Assembly (NCBI RefSeq): GCF_033366695.1
Contig: NZ_JAOBTQ010000001.1
Coordinates: 1,178,001 to 1,242,000 of the forward strand
From: Streptomyces sp. SCL15-4
Lineage (GTDB): Bacteria; Actinomycetota; Actinomycetes; Streptomycetales; Streptomycetaceae
Reading direction: 5' to 3'
DNA: 64,000 nt
The position numbers were made by a program, and so were the translations under genes. Shown here in pieces: positions 24,648-32,171 of the stretch. Each line of letters opens with the position of its first letter. Position 1 is the stretch's first letter. The notes under the pieces were generated by a model that was given only the letters and a program-made list of their open reading frames with translations, did not search any database and had not been told where the DNA came from.

Positions 24648-24721
24648 GAGCGCGTTATTGAACCCACGTACAACATGCGGGGGCGGCGTCAACCATCCGC
24701 TGGATCAAGGGGGATCGCGCC

Positions 24722-26326
24722 ATGGCGGAGATGACGAAGACCATGGGGAACCGGCCGCCGAAGGGCTTCCGGAGCGCCGAGCACGGCTGGCCCGAGCTGC
24801 ATCGCATACCGCACCCGCCGCGCCGGCTGCCGCTGCTCGGCGATGTGCTCGACGCCGACCGGCACCGTCCGCTCCAGGACTCGCTGCGCCATGCCCGCGC
24901 ACTGGGTCCGATCTTCCGGCGCCGGGCCTTCGGCAACGAGTTCGTGCTGGTGTGGGGGGCGCGGCTGGTCGCCGACCTCGCCGACGAGTCGCGGTTCGCC
25001 AAGCACGTCGGGCTGGGCGTCGCCAATCTGCGGCCGGTGGCCGGGGACGGCCTGTTCACCGCCTACAACCACGAACCCAACTGGCAGCTGGCGCACGACG
25101 TCCTGGCGCCCGGGTTCAGCCGGGAGGCCATGGAGGGCTACCACGGGATGATGCTGTCCGTGGCCGGCCGGCTCACCGACCACTGGGACCGGCGGCTGGC
25201 TGCCGGGCACACGGTGGACGTGCCCGGCGACATGACCCGGCTGACCCTGGAGACGATCGCGCGGACCGGCTTCGGGCACGACTTCGGCTCCTTCGAACGC
25301 GACCGCCCGCACCCCTTCGTCACCGCGATGGTCGGCACGCTCGGCTACGCCCAGCGGCTGAACACCGTCCCCGCGCCGCTGGCCCCGCTGCTGCTGCGCT
25401 CCGCGGCCCGGCGCAACGCGGCCGACATGGCCTGCCTCGACCGCACGGTGGACGAACTGGTGGCGGCCCGGCGCCGGTCCGGTGGCGGCGAGGGAGACCT
25501 GCTGGACCGCATGCTGGCCACCACGCACCCCGAGACCGGGGAGCGGCTGTCCGCCGAGAACGTCCGCAAGCAGGTGATCACGTTCCTGGTCGCGGGGCAC
25601 GAGACCACCTCGGGCGCGCTCTCCTTCGCCCTGTACTACCTCGCCCGGCATCCCGAGATCGCCGCCCGGGCCCGCGCCGAGGTGGACCGCGTCTGGGGCG
25701 ACGCGCCGCATCCCCGCTACGACCAGGTCGCCCGGCTGCGCTATGTGCGCCGGGTGCTGGACGAGTCGCTGCGGCTGTGGCCGACCGCGCCCGCCTTCGC
25801 CCGCGAGGCCCGGCACGACACGGTCCTCGCCGGGGAGCATCCGATGCGCCGGGGCGCGTGGGCCCTGGTGCTGACGCCGATGCTGCACCGCGCGCCGGAG
25901 GTGTGGGGCGCGGACCCCGAGCGGTTCGACCCGGACCGCTTCACCGCGGCGGCCGTACGCGCCCGGCCGCCGCACACCTTCAAGCCGTTCGGCACCGGGG
26001 CGCGGGCCTGCATCGGCCGGCAGTTCGCCCTGCACGAGGCGACCCTGGTCCTCGGTCTGCTGCTGCGCCGCTACGACCTGCGCACCGAGCCCGGCTACCG
26101 CCTGACCGTGGCCGAACGCCTGACCCTGATGCCGGAGGGGCTGCGGCTGCGGCTGGAGCGGCGACGGCAGCGCGCCGAAGGGACGCACGGCGGTGTCGAC
26201 AGCGGCTCCGCGGTACCGGCGCGACCGGCCCGCGACGGCGCCGCGGACGACTCACGGCAAAGCCCGCACGAGCCGGTTGAGCCCCGGTCAGCCGGCCGCT
26301 GCCCAGTGCACCGGCCGGGCGACTGA
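24722..26326 (+). CDS. cytochrome P450, CYP102-type heme domain without reductase
   Basis: P450 of 534 residues closely resembling the heme half of the fusion encoded 6 kb to the left: GDGLFTAYNHEPNW, AGHETTSGALSFALYYLARHPE (291 onward), ExxR at 348-351 (DESLRLW) and heme loop FKPFGTGARACIGRQFALHEA with Cys430. After residue 480 there is only a Pro/Arg-rich tail of about 50 residues and no FMN or FAD domain, so it needs separate redox partners. Streptomyces coelicolor CYP102B1 is, as I recall, a known heme-only member of this family. The substrate is probably a fatty acid. The ATG at 24722 follows a GGGGG-type site. Its 3' end overlaps the convergent pentapeptide gene by 39 bases. Confidence 0.9.
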   Translation: MAEMTKTMGNRPPKGFRSAEHGWPELHRIPHPPRRLPLLGDVLDADRHRPLQDSLRHARALGPIFRRRAFGNEFVLVWGARLVADLADESRFAKHVGLGVANLRPVAGDGLFTAYNHEPNWQLAHDVLAPGFSREAMEGYHGMMLSVAGRLTDHWDRRLAAGHTVDVPGDMTRLTLETIARTGFGHDFGSFERDRPHPFVTAMVGTLGYAQRLNTVPAPLAPLLLRSAARRNAADMACLDRTVDELVAARRRSGGGEGDLLDRMLATTHPETGERLSAENVRKQVITFLVAGHETTSGALSFALYYLARHPEIAARARAEVDRVWGDAPHPRYDQVARLRYVRRVLDESLRLWPTAPAFAREARHDTVLAGEHPMRRGAWALVLTPMLHRAPEVWGADPERFDPDRFTAAAVRARPPHTFKPFGTGARACIGRQFALHEATLVLGLLLRRYDLRTEPGYRLTVAERLTLMPEGLRLRLERRRQRAEGTHGGVDSGSAVPARPARDGAADDSRQSPHEPVEPRSAGRCPVHRPGD

Positions 26327-27136
26327 CGCCGGCAGCCGCGTACCGGCGCCGCCCCGCGCGGCGTTCACCTGGGGCTGGGTGAGGAAGAACGCGCCGGTCA
26401 GATCGGCGTCGGTGAGGTCGGCGTCCCGCAGGTCCGCGCCGATCAGATCCGCCTCGCGCAGATCGGCTCCGGTGAGGTCGGCCGCGATGAGATACGCGCC
26501 GCGCAGGCTCGCCCCGCGCAGATCGGCGCCCCTGAGCCGGGCGCCGATCAGGTCCGCGCCGCGCCGGTCCTTGCCCTTGCTCTTGCCCTTGCCCTTTCCG
26601 GCGGCGCCGGCCCGGACCAGTTCGCTGGTGCGCAGCAGGAGCACGTTGACCTCCTGCCGGTGCGCGGCCACGTCCAGCGCGGCCAGTTCCCCAGGGCTGC
26701 GCCGGGTGAGTCCCTCCGTCCGCTCCAGCGCCCGCCGCAGCTCGGGGTGGACGGACGCGGCGGCGGGCAGGTTCAGCGCCTCGGTGAGGTACCACAGCAG
26801 TTCGTGCAGCTGCCGGACGACCGGGAACACGTCGAACATCCGGCGCGCCTGATCCTTCGGCGCGGTACGCCAGTCCTGCCCGCCGAAGGTGACCTGGGAC
26901 ACCTTCTGCCCGGCGCCGAAGCAGTCGTAGACCGTGCAGCCGGTGAAGCCCCGCTGCCGCAGGCGGGCGTGGATGCCGCAGCGGTGGTCGTCCCGGAGGT
27001 TGGCGCAGGGGGTGCCCGCCGGCTTGTTCACGGCGAAGTCGGCGGAGCGGGCGAAGGGCAGGGCGACACAGCACAGTCCGAAGCACTGGGCGCAGTCGCC
27101 GCGCAGGTCGGCGGGGTCGGTTGTCTGGTCCGGCAT
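26288..27136 (-). CDS. pentapeptide repeat protein with N-terminal Cys-rich (YkgJ-like) region
   Basis: Protein of 282 residues in two parts. Residues 1-75 are cysteine-rich (DCAQCFGLCCVALPF, PCANLRDDHRCGIH, CTVYDCFGAGQ), like the metal-binding YkgJ-type domain. After a helical middle and a basic linker (GKGKGKSKGK, near 185), residues about 195-250 are pentapeptide repeats of the A(D/N)LxG type (GADLRGASLRGAYLIAADL). A conserved tail follows (FFLTQPQVNAARGG, ASVARPVHW). Pentapeptide proteins form a right-handed beta helix; some shield DNA gyrase, but most have no known role. Only about 60 residues are repeats, too few for a gyrase-mimic of the usual size. Confidence 0.82.
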   Translation of the reverse strand: MPDQTTDPADLRGDCAQCFGLCCVALPFARSADFAVNKPAGTPCANLRDDHRCGIHARLRQRGFTGCTVYDCFGAGQKVSQVTFGGQDWRTAPKDQARRMFDVFPVVRQLHELLWYLTEALNLPAAASVHPELRRALERTEGLTRRSPGELAALDVAAHRQEVNVLLLRTSELVRAGAAGKGKGKSKGKDRRGADLIGARLRGADLRGASLRGAYLIAADLTGADLREADLIGADLRDADLTDADLTGAFFLTQPQVNAARGGAGTRLPASVARPVHWAAAG

Positions 27137-27194
27137 GGGAACCAGCCTACTGACCTGCGAATGCGCCCTGCGCGCCGCCGTCCTGGGCCGTCCG

Positions 27195-28496
27195 TCACAC
27201 CTCGTCGCGAACCAGGGCCAGCAGCCGGTCCAGGACCCGGGGCGCGCCCGTGCGCAGGCCGTCGTGCTCGTACTCGTTGGTGACCCAGGGGCGCAGGCCG
27301 CGGATCGCGGCCGCGGTCCGGAGGGAGTGGGCGGCGTCGACGTACATGTCGTCGTGGTAGACGGCCGCGGCGACGGGGACCTCGTTGGCGGCGAGGCGGG
27401 CCGGGTCGTACAGCGGGCGCCAGTCGGTGCGGGCGGCGAGCAGCCCGGCGGTCTCGCGCAGGGGCCGCAGGGCCGGGTCGGTCTCGAACATCCAGGGGTG
27501 GACGGTCTCGCCGGTGAAGAGCACCGGGCCGTCCCCGGCGAGCGCCTTGGCCGCGTCGAACTGCGGGAACTCGGCGCGGACCCGTTCGGCGGCCCAGGCG
27601 GTGGGGCGGGCGTCCTGGCCGTAGATCGTCTCGTGGACGAGGGCGTAGAGGGGGTTGGCGGCGTACGACAGCAGCGCCTGCGCCTGCTCCTGGAAGGCGT
27701 CGGACAGCTCCGGGCCGGACGGGGTGCGCGCGAAGGCGTCCTCCAGCAGGTGGTGCAGGCGGTGGCTGCCGTCGCTCGTGCCGAGCATCAGGCCGAGGGA
27801 CTGGAAGGCCTCCACGGTGAGGCGGTAGCCGCCGGGGAGGACCACGTCGTGGGTGAGGAGGTGGTCGGCGATCCGGCGGGCCGCCGCCACGTCCTGCGGG
27901 TAGCGGTCGTAGTGGGCGGCGACCTTGCGCTCGATGCGCGGGTAGGCGGCCCGGTAGACGTCGTCGGCGTGGGCGTGCAGGGAGGGCAGTCCGCCGGTGA
28001 CAAGCGCCGTGTGCACGCCCTCGGGGGCGAGGGAGAGGTACGTCACCGTGCAGAAGCCGCCGTAGCTCTGGCCGAGCACGGTCCACGGGGCGCCGCCGGT
28101 GAGCCGGGGGCGGATGGCCTCGCAGTCGCGCACGATGGAGTCGGCGCGGAAGCGGGTGAGGTAGTCGGCCTGGGCGGCGGGGCCGCCGCGCAGCGGGAGC
28201 GTCTGCCGGGTGGCGGGGGTGGAGCGGCCGGTGCCGCGCTGGTCGAGCAGCAGGACGCGGTACTCCTCCAGGGCCCGGTCGAGCCAGGACTGACGTCCGA
28301 CGAAACGGCTCGCTCCGAAGCCGGGGCCGCCCGTGAGGTACACCAGCCAGGGCAGGTCCTGCCCGGCCTTGTCGCTCGCCACCGCCTCGCGGGCGTACAG
28401 CTCGATGGTCTCGCCGCCGGGGTCGGCGTGGTCGAGGGGCACGGTGAAGTGGTGATCGGTGAGGACGACGCCGGGCTGGCGGTAGCTGAGGCTCAA
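27195..28496 (-). CDS. alpha/beta hydrolase, proline iminopeptidase-like
   Basis: Serine hydrolase of about 433 residues in the prolyl aminopeptidase (S33) group: oxyanion motif YLTGGPGFGASRF, VLLLDQRGTGRSTP, nucleophile elbow GQSYGGFC, a large helical cap and the final Asp/His region (YHDDMYVD, TNEYEHDGLRTG). It removes an N-terminal residue, often proline, or hydrolyses a related amide or ester. I chose the TTG at 28496 because GGGAG precedes it and the homologous fold starts soon after; an ATG at 28574 is in frame but has an odd Pro-rich lead. It is the last gene of the leftward rhamnose-locus set, 93 bases after lacI; a link with rhamnose use is not evident. Confidence 0.83.
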   Translation of the reverse strand: MSLSYRQPGVVLTDHHFTVPLDHADPGGETIELYAREAVASDKAGQDLPWLVYLTGGPGFGASRFVGRQSWLDRALEEYRVLLLDQRGTGRSTPATRQTLPLRGGPAAQADYLTRFRADSIVRDCEAIRPRLTGGAPWTVLGQSYGGFCTVTYLSLAPEGVHTALVTGGLPSLHAHADDVYRAAYPRIERKVAAHYDRYPQDVAAARRIADHLLTHDVVLPGGYRLTVEAFQSLGLMLGTSDGSHRLHHLLEDAFARTPSGPELSDAFQEQAQALLSYAANPLYALVHETIYGQDARPTAWAAERVRAEFPQFDAAKALAGDGPVLFTGETVHPWMFETDPALRPLRETAGLLAARTDWRPLYDPARLAANEVPVAAAVYHDDMYVDAAHSLRTAAAIRGLRPWVTNEYEHDGLRTGAPRVLDRLLALVRDEV

Positions 28497-28589
28497 CGGG
28501 TCTCCCGGGACGAGCGGATGCGGACGCGTCCCAGTTGAGCACACGGGCGCGCGCGGGCCGGCGCCCGGGATCACCGCCGGTCGCGGCGG

Positions 28590-29609
28590 TCAGCGGGCGA
28601 CGAGGCTGGAGCGGCGCACCACCAGCTCCGGCTGGAGCACCACCCGGCGGTGCTCGTGGGCCCGCTCGCCCTGTTCGGTCTCCTCCAGCAGCAGTTCGGC
28701 GGCGAGGGCGCCGAGGGTGACGGCGGGCTGGCGCACGGAGGTGAGGGGGACGGCCGCCGCGGCGGCGAACTCGATGTCGTCGTAGCCGACGATGGCGAGG
28801 TCGTCGGGGACGGTGACGCCCGCCGCGTACATGGCCTGGAGCAGGCCGAGGGCGAGCAGGTCGTTGGCGCAGAAGACGGCGGTGGGCCGGTCGGCGAGGC
28901 CGAGCAGGCGGGCGCCCGCGTCCCGGCCCGCGGCCACGTCCAGGCGGTCGGTGGGCAGTTCGCGCAGCGCCTCGGGGCCGAGTCCGGCCTCGGCGAGGGC
29001 GGACAGCGCGCCGGTGCGCCGGTCGCGGACCTGGTTGAGCCCGGGCGGGCCGCTGACGTAGGCGATGCTGCGATGCCCGGCGTCCACCAGGTGGCGCACC
29101 GCGAGCGCGCCGCCCGCGATGTCGTCCACCGACACCGAGCACTCGGTGGTGCCCTCGGCGACCCGGTCGACCAGCACGAACGGGATGCCGTGCCGGCGGA
29201 AGGCGGCGATGTTGCGGCCGGTGGCGTCGGCCGGGGTGAGCAGCACGCCGCGGACCCGCTGTTCGGCGAAGAGCGAGAGGTACTCCGCCTCCTCGGCCGC
29301 GTCCTGGGCGCTGTTGCACACCATCACGCCGAGCCCGGCCTCCCGGGCCGCCCGTTCGGCGCCGCGGGCCACGTCCACGAAGAACGGGTTGCCCATGTCG
29401 AGCACGAGCAGGCCCATGATCCGGCTGCGGCCCGCGCGCAGCTGGCGCGCCGACTCGCTGCGGACGTAGCCGAGCCGGTCGATCGCGGACAGCACCCGGG
29501 CCCGGGTCTCGCTCGCCACGGTGTCCGGGCGGTTGATGACGTTGGACACCGTGCCCACCGACACTCCGGCGGCGCGGGCGACGTCCTTGATACCCACCGA
29601 CTGGGCCAT
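28590..29609 (-). CDS. LacI family repressor, probable rhamnose regulator
   Basis: LacI/GalR protein of 339 residues: N-terminal headpiece IKDVARAAGVSVGTVSNVINR, a hinge helix (SARQLRAGRSR) and a periplasmic-binding-protein-like effector domain (LLVLDMGNPFFVDVARGAE, VLVDRVAEG, AVFCANDLLALGLLQAM, AIVGYDDIEFAAA). It lies between the BNR_4 protein gene and the hydrolase gene in the leftward rhamnose set. Three LacI-style palindromes (TGAAA-type) lie in the divergent control region 2.3 to 2.6 kb away, and this is the only LacI gene nearby, so it is the likely repressor of the rha genes, released by rhamnose or a product of it. Confidence 0.88.
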   Translation of the reverse strand: MAQSVGIKDVARAAGVSVGTVSNVINRPDTVASETRARVLSAIDRLGYVRSESARQLRAGRSRIMGLLVLDMGNPFFVDVARGAERAAREAGLGVMVCNSAQDAAEEAEYLSLFAEQRVRGVLLTPADATGRNIAAFRRHGIPFVLVDRVAEGTTECSVSVDDIAGGALAVRHLVDAGHRSIAYVSGPPGLNQVRDRRTGALSALAEAGLGPEALRELPTDRLDVAAGRDAGARLLGLADRPTAVFCANDLLALGLLQAMYAAGVTVPDDLAIVGYDDIEFAAAAAVPLTSVRQPAVTLGALAAELLLEETEQGERAHEHRRVVLQPELVVRRSSLVAR

Positions 29610-29662
29610 CGGGCTTCGGACCTCCAGGGACGGGATGCGGCGGGACGAGCTTCACATTACCG

Positions 29663-31000
29663 TCACGCGGGCAGGGCGAAGTCGGCCACGTGCAGCGGCG
29701 AGGGCGTCGTCCCGGCGGATCTCTCCTGGTACATGAACGACAGGACGTGGTCCGCCGCGATGCGGGTCTCGTCGACCACCACCTCGCCGAACGCGTTGAG
29801 CCCGGCGCCGTCGAACAGCAGGGTCCAGTCGGTGTGTCCGGAGGCCGCCGAGGCCGCGGCGATCCGGCCGCGGGGCAGCACGGCATAGGCGTTGTCGTGG
29901 CGGTCCAGGACCAGCCGGGTGCGCTGGCTGGAGCGGAGCGGGACGGGGATCTCGGTCTTGAGCCAGGCCCCGGAGGCGGTCTTGCGCAGATGATGGGCGC
30001 GGGCGTGGGCGGTGCGGGCGGCGGCGTAGCCGGTGGTCGCCGGGCCGAGGCGGACGGGGAGGTGGCTGACGACCGCGTGCGGCCGGCCGGCCGAGTCGAC
30101 GCACTGGCTCTCCTGGTTCATCAGGCAGTGGTCCGGGCCCAGCGGGTCGACGACCAGGCCGGGGTCGGTGACGCGGACCCGGTCCGGCCCGCCGGTGGTG
30201 CCCACCACGGTGCCCGCGTCGTCGCGCCAGGTCCGGCCGCGGTCGTCGGAACTGACGTAGCCGGTGTCGTGGTTGGTCAGTGCGCTCCTGCCGCCGAGGA
30301 CGGCCGGGTCCCGCTCCCGCCAGGTGAACAGGACGTGCAGCCGGCCGCGCCGGTCGTAGTCGAGGCCGTGCGGATACATGTTGCGGGCGGTGCTGGAGCC
30401 GTGCGCGGTGGTGTACGTGCCGGTGGCGCCGGACCACTCCCCGAGGGCCGTCCAGCGCGAACCGTCGTACTCCGCGAGGGCGTTGCGGCCGTTGCCGGAG
30501 ACGCCGGTCCGGTAGGCGAGCTGGAGCCGGCCCTCGGGTGTGGTGAGGAACTGCGGGTAGGTGAACCGCTCGGTGAGCGGCAGGCCGTCCAGGGTGGTCT
30601 GTACGGCGCCGAAGGCGGACGGGCCCCAGGCGGTGCCGCAGGGGTCGTCGAGGAGCCGGGCGACGGACTTGACGTAGTGGAAGCCGTCGCTGTGGGAGTC
30701 GAGGTTCAGGTGCAGGCGGCCGTCCGCCGGGGAGACGCCCATGCAGATGACGTTGTGGGAGTCGTCGGCCTTCAGCCGGTGGGGCAGCGGGACGGCCGAC
30801 CAGGTGGCCGTGCCGAGCCCGCGGCGGGCCACGACCGCCTCGCGGCTCGCCGTGTACCAGACGGCGTACTGGTGGCCCCGGTGGGTCAGCAGGCCGTGTT
30901 TCTGGAAGGAGTTGGTGTTGACCAGGCCGTCGTAGGAGACGAAGTACAGGGCCCGGGCGTCGAGCAGGGTGACGGCCGGCCCGGTCAGCGAGGGTCTCAT
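29663..31000 (-). CDS. BNR_4 family beta-propeller protein, possible polysaccharide lyase
   Basis: Protein of 445 residues with a BNR_4 (Pfam) propeller pattern and no signal peptide, so apparently cytoplasmic. Visible motifs are KADDSHNVICMGVSPADGRLH, LNLDSHSDGFHYVKS, TYPQFLTTPEGRLQLAYRTG, NMYPHGLDYDRRGRLHVLFTWRE and GYVSSDDRGRTW. Characterised relatives include ulvan lyases of families PL24/PL25, which use two histidines about 20 residues apart plus Tyr and Arg. Here two His (in DSHNV and DSHSD) are 21 residues apart, and Tyr and Arg lie in plausible places. Rhamnose is a building block of ulvan and other glycans, so a lyase acting on imported rhamnosyl-uronate oligosaccharides would fit. 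It starts 14 bases after rhaM. The activity is inferred. Confidence 0.7.
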   Translation of the reverse strand: MRPSLTGPAVTLLDARALYFVSYDGLVNTNSFQKHGLLTHRGHQYAVWYTASREAVVARRGLGTATWSAVPLPHRLKADDSHNVICMGVSPADGRLHLNLDSHSDGFHYVKSVARLLDDPCGTAWGPSAFGAVQTTLDGLPLTERFTYPQFLTTPEGRLQLAYRTGVSGNGRNALAEYDGSRWTALGEWSGATGTYTTAHGSSTARNMYPHGLDYDRRGRLHVLFTWRERDPAVLGGRSALTNHDTGYVSSDDRGRTWRDDAGTVVGTTGGPDRVRVTDPGLVVDPLGPDHCLMNQESQCVDSAGRPHAVVSHLPVRLGPATTGYAAARTAHARAHHLRKTASGAWLKTEIPVPLRSSQRTRLVLDRHDNAYAVLPRGRIAAASAASGHTDWTLLFDGAGLNAFGEVVVDETRIAADHVLSFMYQERSAGTTPSPLHVADFALPA

Positions 31001-31014
31001 CCGCGTAGCTCCGG

Positions 31015-31335
31015 TCAGGCCAGGTGGAACACTTCGGTGAGCGGTCGCATGGCCTCGTCGGGCCGGGCGCCGTCCAGGGACTCGAAGAAGGGTGCCATCT
31101 CCTTCTGCCAGCGGGCGTTGACCTCGGTGGCGGCCATGCCGGCCTGGGCGGCGGCGAAGTCCTCGGTCTCCAGATAGCCGACGAGCAGGCCGTCCTCGCG
31201 CAGGAACAGCGAGTAGTTGTGCCAGCCGGTCGCCGACAGGGCGTCGAGCATCTCCGGCCAGACGGTCGCGTGCCGCGCCCGGTACTCGTCGAGCCGGTCC
31301 GCCCTGACCTTCAGCAGGAAGCACACGCGCTGCAT
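31015..31335 (-). CDS. rhaM: L-rhamnose mutarotase
   Basis: Small dimeric alpha-beta barrel protein of 106 residues that interconverts the anomers of L-rhamnose before isomerisation. Family landmarks are MQRVCFLLKVRADRLDEYRARHATVWPEML with the catalytic His, the NYSLFLREDG strand, LVGYLETEDF, the W near residue 77 (NARWQKEMAPFF) and the ending LTEVFHLA. Length matches the E. coli enzyme (104). The ATG at 31335 follows a GGGAG-type site. It heads the leftward set rhaM - BNR_4 gene - lacI - hydrolase, downstream of the wrecked ABC transporter genes. Confidence 0.92.
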   Translation of the reverse strand: MQRVCFLLKVRADRLDEYRARHATVWPEMLDALSATGWHNYSLFLREDGLLVGYLETEDFAAAQAGMAATEVNARWQKEMAPFFESLDGARPDEAMRPLTEVFHLA

Positions 31336-31352
31336 GAACCGCTCCCGTTCTC

Positions 31353-31436
31353 TCAGAAGTCGTAGCCGTCGATTCTGCGGGCGTCGAACACGGTCGGCCT
31401 GCCGCGGTCGCTCACGCCGTTCTCTCCGAGGGTCCA
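31353..31436 (-). pseudogene. C-terminal remnant of a rhamnose-type ABC binding protein
   Basis: The last 25 or so codons before a TGA at 31353 read WTLGENGV ... RPTVFDARRIDGYDF, which matches the usual C-terminus of rhamnose or other sugar ABC substrate-binding proteins (..VLLG.PTVFDK.NID.FDF). Nothing of the rest of the binding protein precedes it in this orientation. It now sits in frame behind unrelated sequence and the ATPase fragment, so no working protein is expected. Confidence 0.6.
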
Positions 31437-31454
31437 GGTCCGGGTACGAGGGCA

Positions 31455-31544
31455 AAGGTCCGGCTGACCGGTCTCGGCGCCCCCGACGACCCGCGCCGCT
31501 ACGTCGAGAACGGCACCGTCGGGACCTTCGGGCTGTGGGACCCC
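31455..31544 (+). pseudogene. internal fragment of the same sugar-binding protein, inverted
   Basis: Read on the plus strand, 30 codons give VRLTGLGAPDDPRRYVENGT followed by VGTFGLWDP. This matches the conserved C-terminal-third block of rhamnose-type binding proteins (VTGLG.P..M..YV..GTV..FALW.P). In an intact gene this block lies some 40 residues before the FDF ending, but on the same strand; here it is on the opposite strand from that ending. That indicates a small inversion inside the collapsed operon. Confidence 0.6.
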
Positions 31545-31898
31545 GCGACCGAGAGCGCGTTTGGGCCTGCGACCCAGGAAGATGTTCTCGGCGATCGACA
31601 GATCGGGGAACAGGGTGGGTTCCTGGTAGCTGACGGGGATGCCGGCGTCACGGGCGTCGCCGGGCCCGTGGACGACGTCGGGCCGGCCGTCGGGCAGCAC
31701 CTGCCCGGCGTCCGGGGGGTGCGCTCCGGCGAGGGTCTTGATCAGCGTCGGCTTGCCCGCGCCGTGCTCGCCGGCGAGGGCGTGCGCCTGACCGGGCGGC
31801 AGTTCCAGGGAGACGTCCCGGAGGGCGCCTGCGGCGCCGAAGGACTTGGAGACGCCCTTCAGCGCCGGGACCGGTCCCGGGTCGGGCGGGTGGGTCAT
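31545..31898 (-). pseudogene. N-terminal fragment of a sugar ABC transporter ATPase (RhaT/RbsA-like)
   Basis: About 118 codons starting at the ATG at 31898 match the first nucleotide-binding domain of double-ATPase sugar importers: ALKGVSKSFGAAGALRDVSL, a Walker A region, the Q-loop block VSYQEPTLFPDLSIAENIFLG and RRPKRALGRG. The Walker A is damaged, GEHGAGKPT instead of GENGAGKST, so the serine that helps bind Mg-ATP is proline. The ABC signature, Walker B and the whole second domain are missing; sequence after 31545 belongs to binding-protein fragments. Gene order suggests it was the first gene of a leftward rhamnose importer operon whose permease genes have been deleted. Confidence 0.75.
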
Positions 31899-31950
31899 GG
31901 GGGCTCCTCGACGGCCACCGGCGCAGGCTCGCCGGCCGCCAACGATGTCG

Positions 31951-31962
31951 TGAAAGGTTTCA
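31951..31962. promoter_or_regulatory. LacI-type operator 1
   Basis: TGAAAGGTTTCA is a perfect palindrome with a two-base centre, near the LacI-family consensus TGAAACGTTTCA. It lies about 50 bases before the start of the leftward ABC remnant and so probably controlled the leftward operon. Confidence 0.65.
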
Positions 31963-32016
31963 AGCGGATTTCCGGGACCGTAGGCACCGTGGCCATGTCA
32001 CGTCAATGGGCCCGTA

Positions 32017-32031
32017 TCGAAAAAGTTTCGA
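32017..32031. promoter_or_regulatory. LacI-type operator 2
   Basis: TCGAAAAAGTTTCGA has perfect six-base arms around a three-base centre. It lies midway between the two divergent operons, 66 bases from operator 1 (start to start), and may help looping between the outer sites. Confidence 0.55.
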
Positions 32032-32079
32032 CGACTGCTGGTTGCGGAGAGGTAGTGGCGTCCGGGTCGGTCGGAGTGC

Positions 32080-32108
32080 TTGACACCCCTGGTGACGGCA
32101 CCTAGCTT
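32080..32108 (+). promoter_or_regulatory. rhaI promoter
   Basis: TTGACA at 32080-32085 and TAGCTT at 32103-32108 with 17 bases between them is a strong housekeeping promoter. Transcription should begin at about 32115, right at operator 3, so a bound LacI repressor would block it. Confidence 0.75.
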
Positions 32109-32115
32109 GCCGTTC

Positions 32116-32127
32116 TGAATCGTTTCA
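32116..32127. promoter_or_regulatory. LacI-type operator 3 at the rhaI transcription start
   Basis: TGAATCGTTTCA has four-base arms (TGAA, TTCA) and fits the LacI consensus except near the centre. It covers the predicted +1 to +13 of the rhaI transcript. Confidence 0.65.
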
Positions 32128-32171
32128 TACGCTCAGTCCGTCGTACGCCCGACATCCACAGGAGCCCCGAA

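Noticed and set aside
24605..24721. TetR operator between the TetR gene and the heme-only P450
   Set aside because: Only imperfect TTG...CAA repeats with 5 of 8 or 9 matching pairs are visible, no better than chance in this context.
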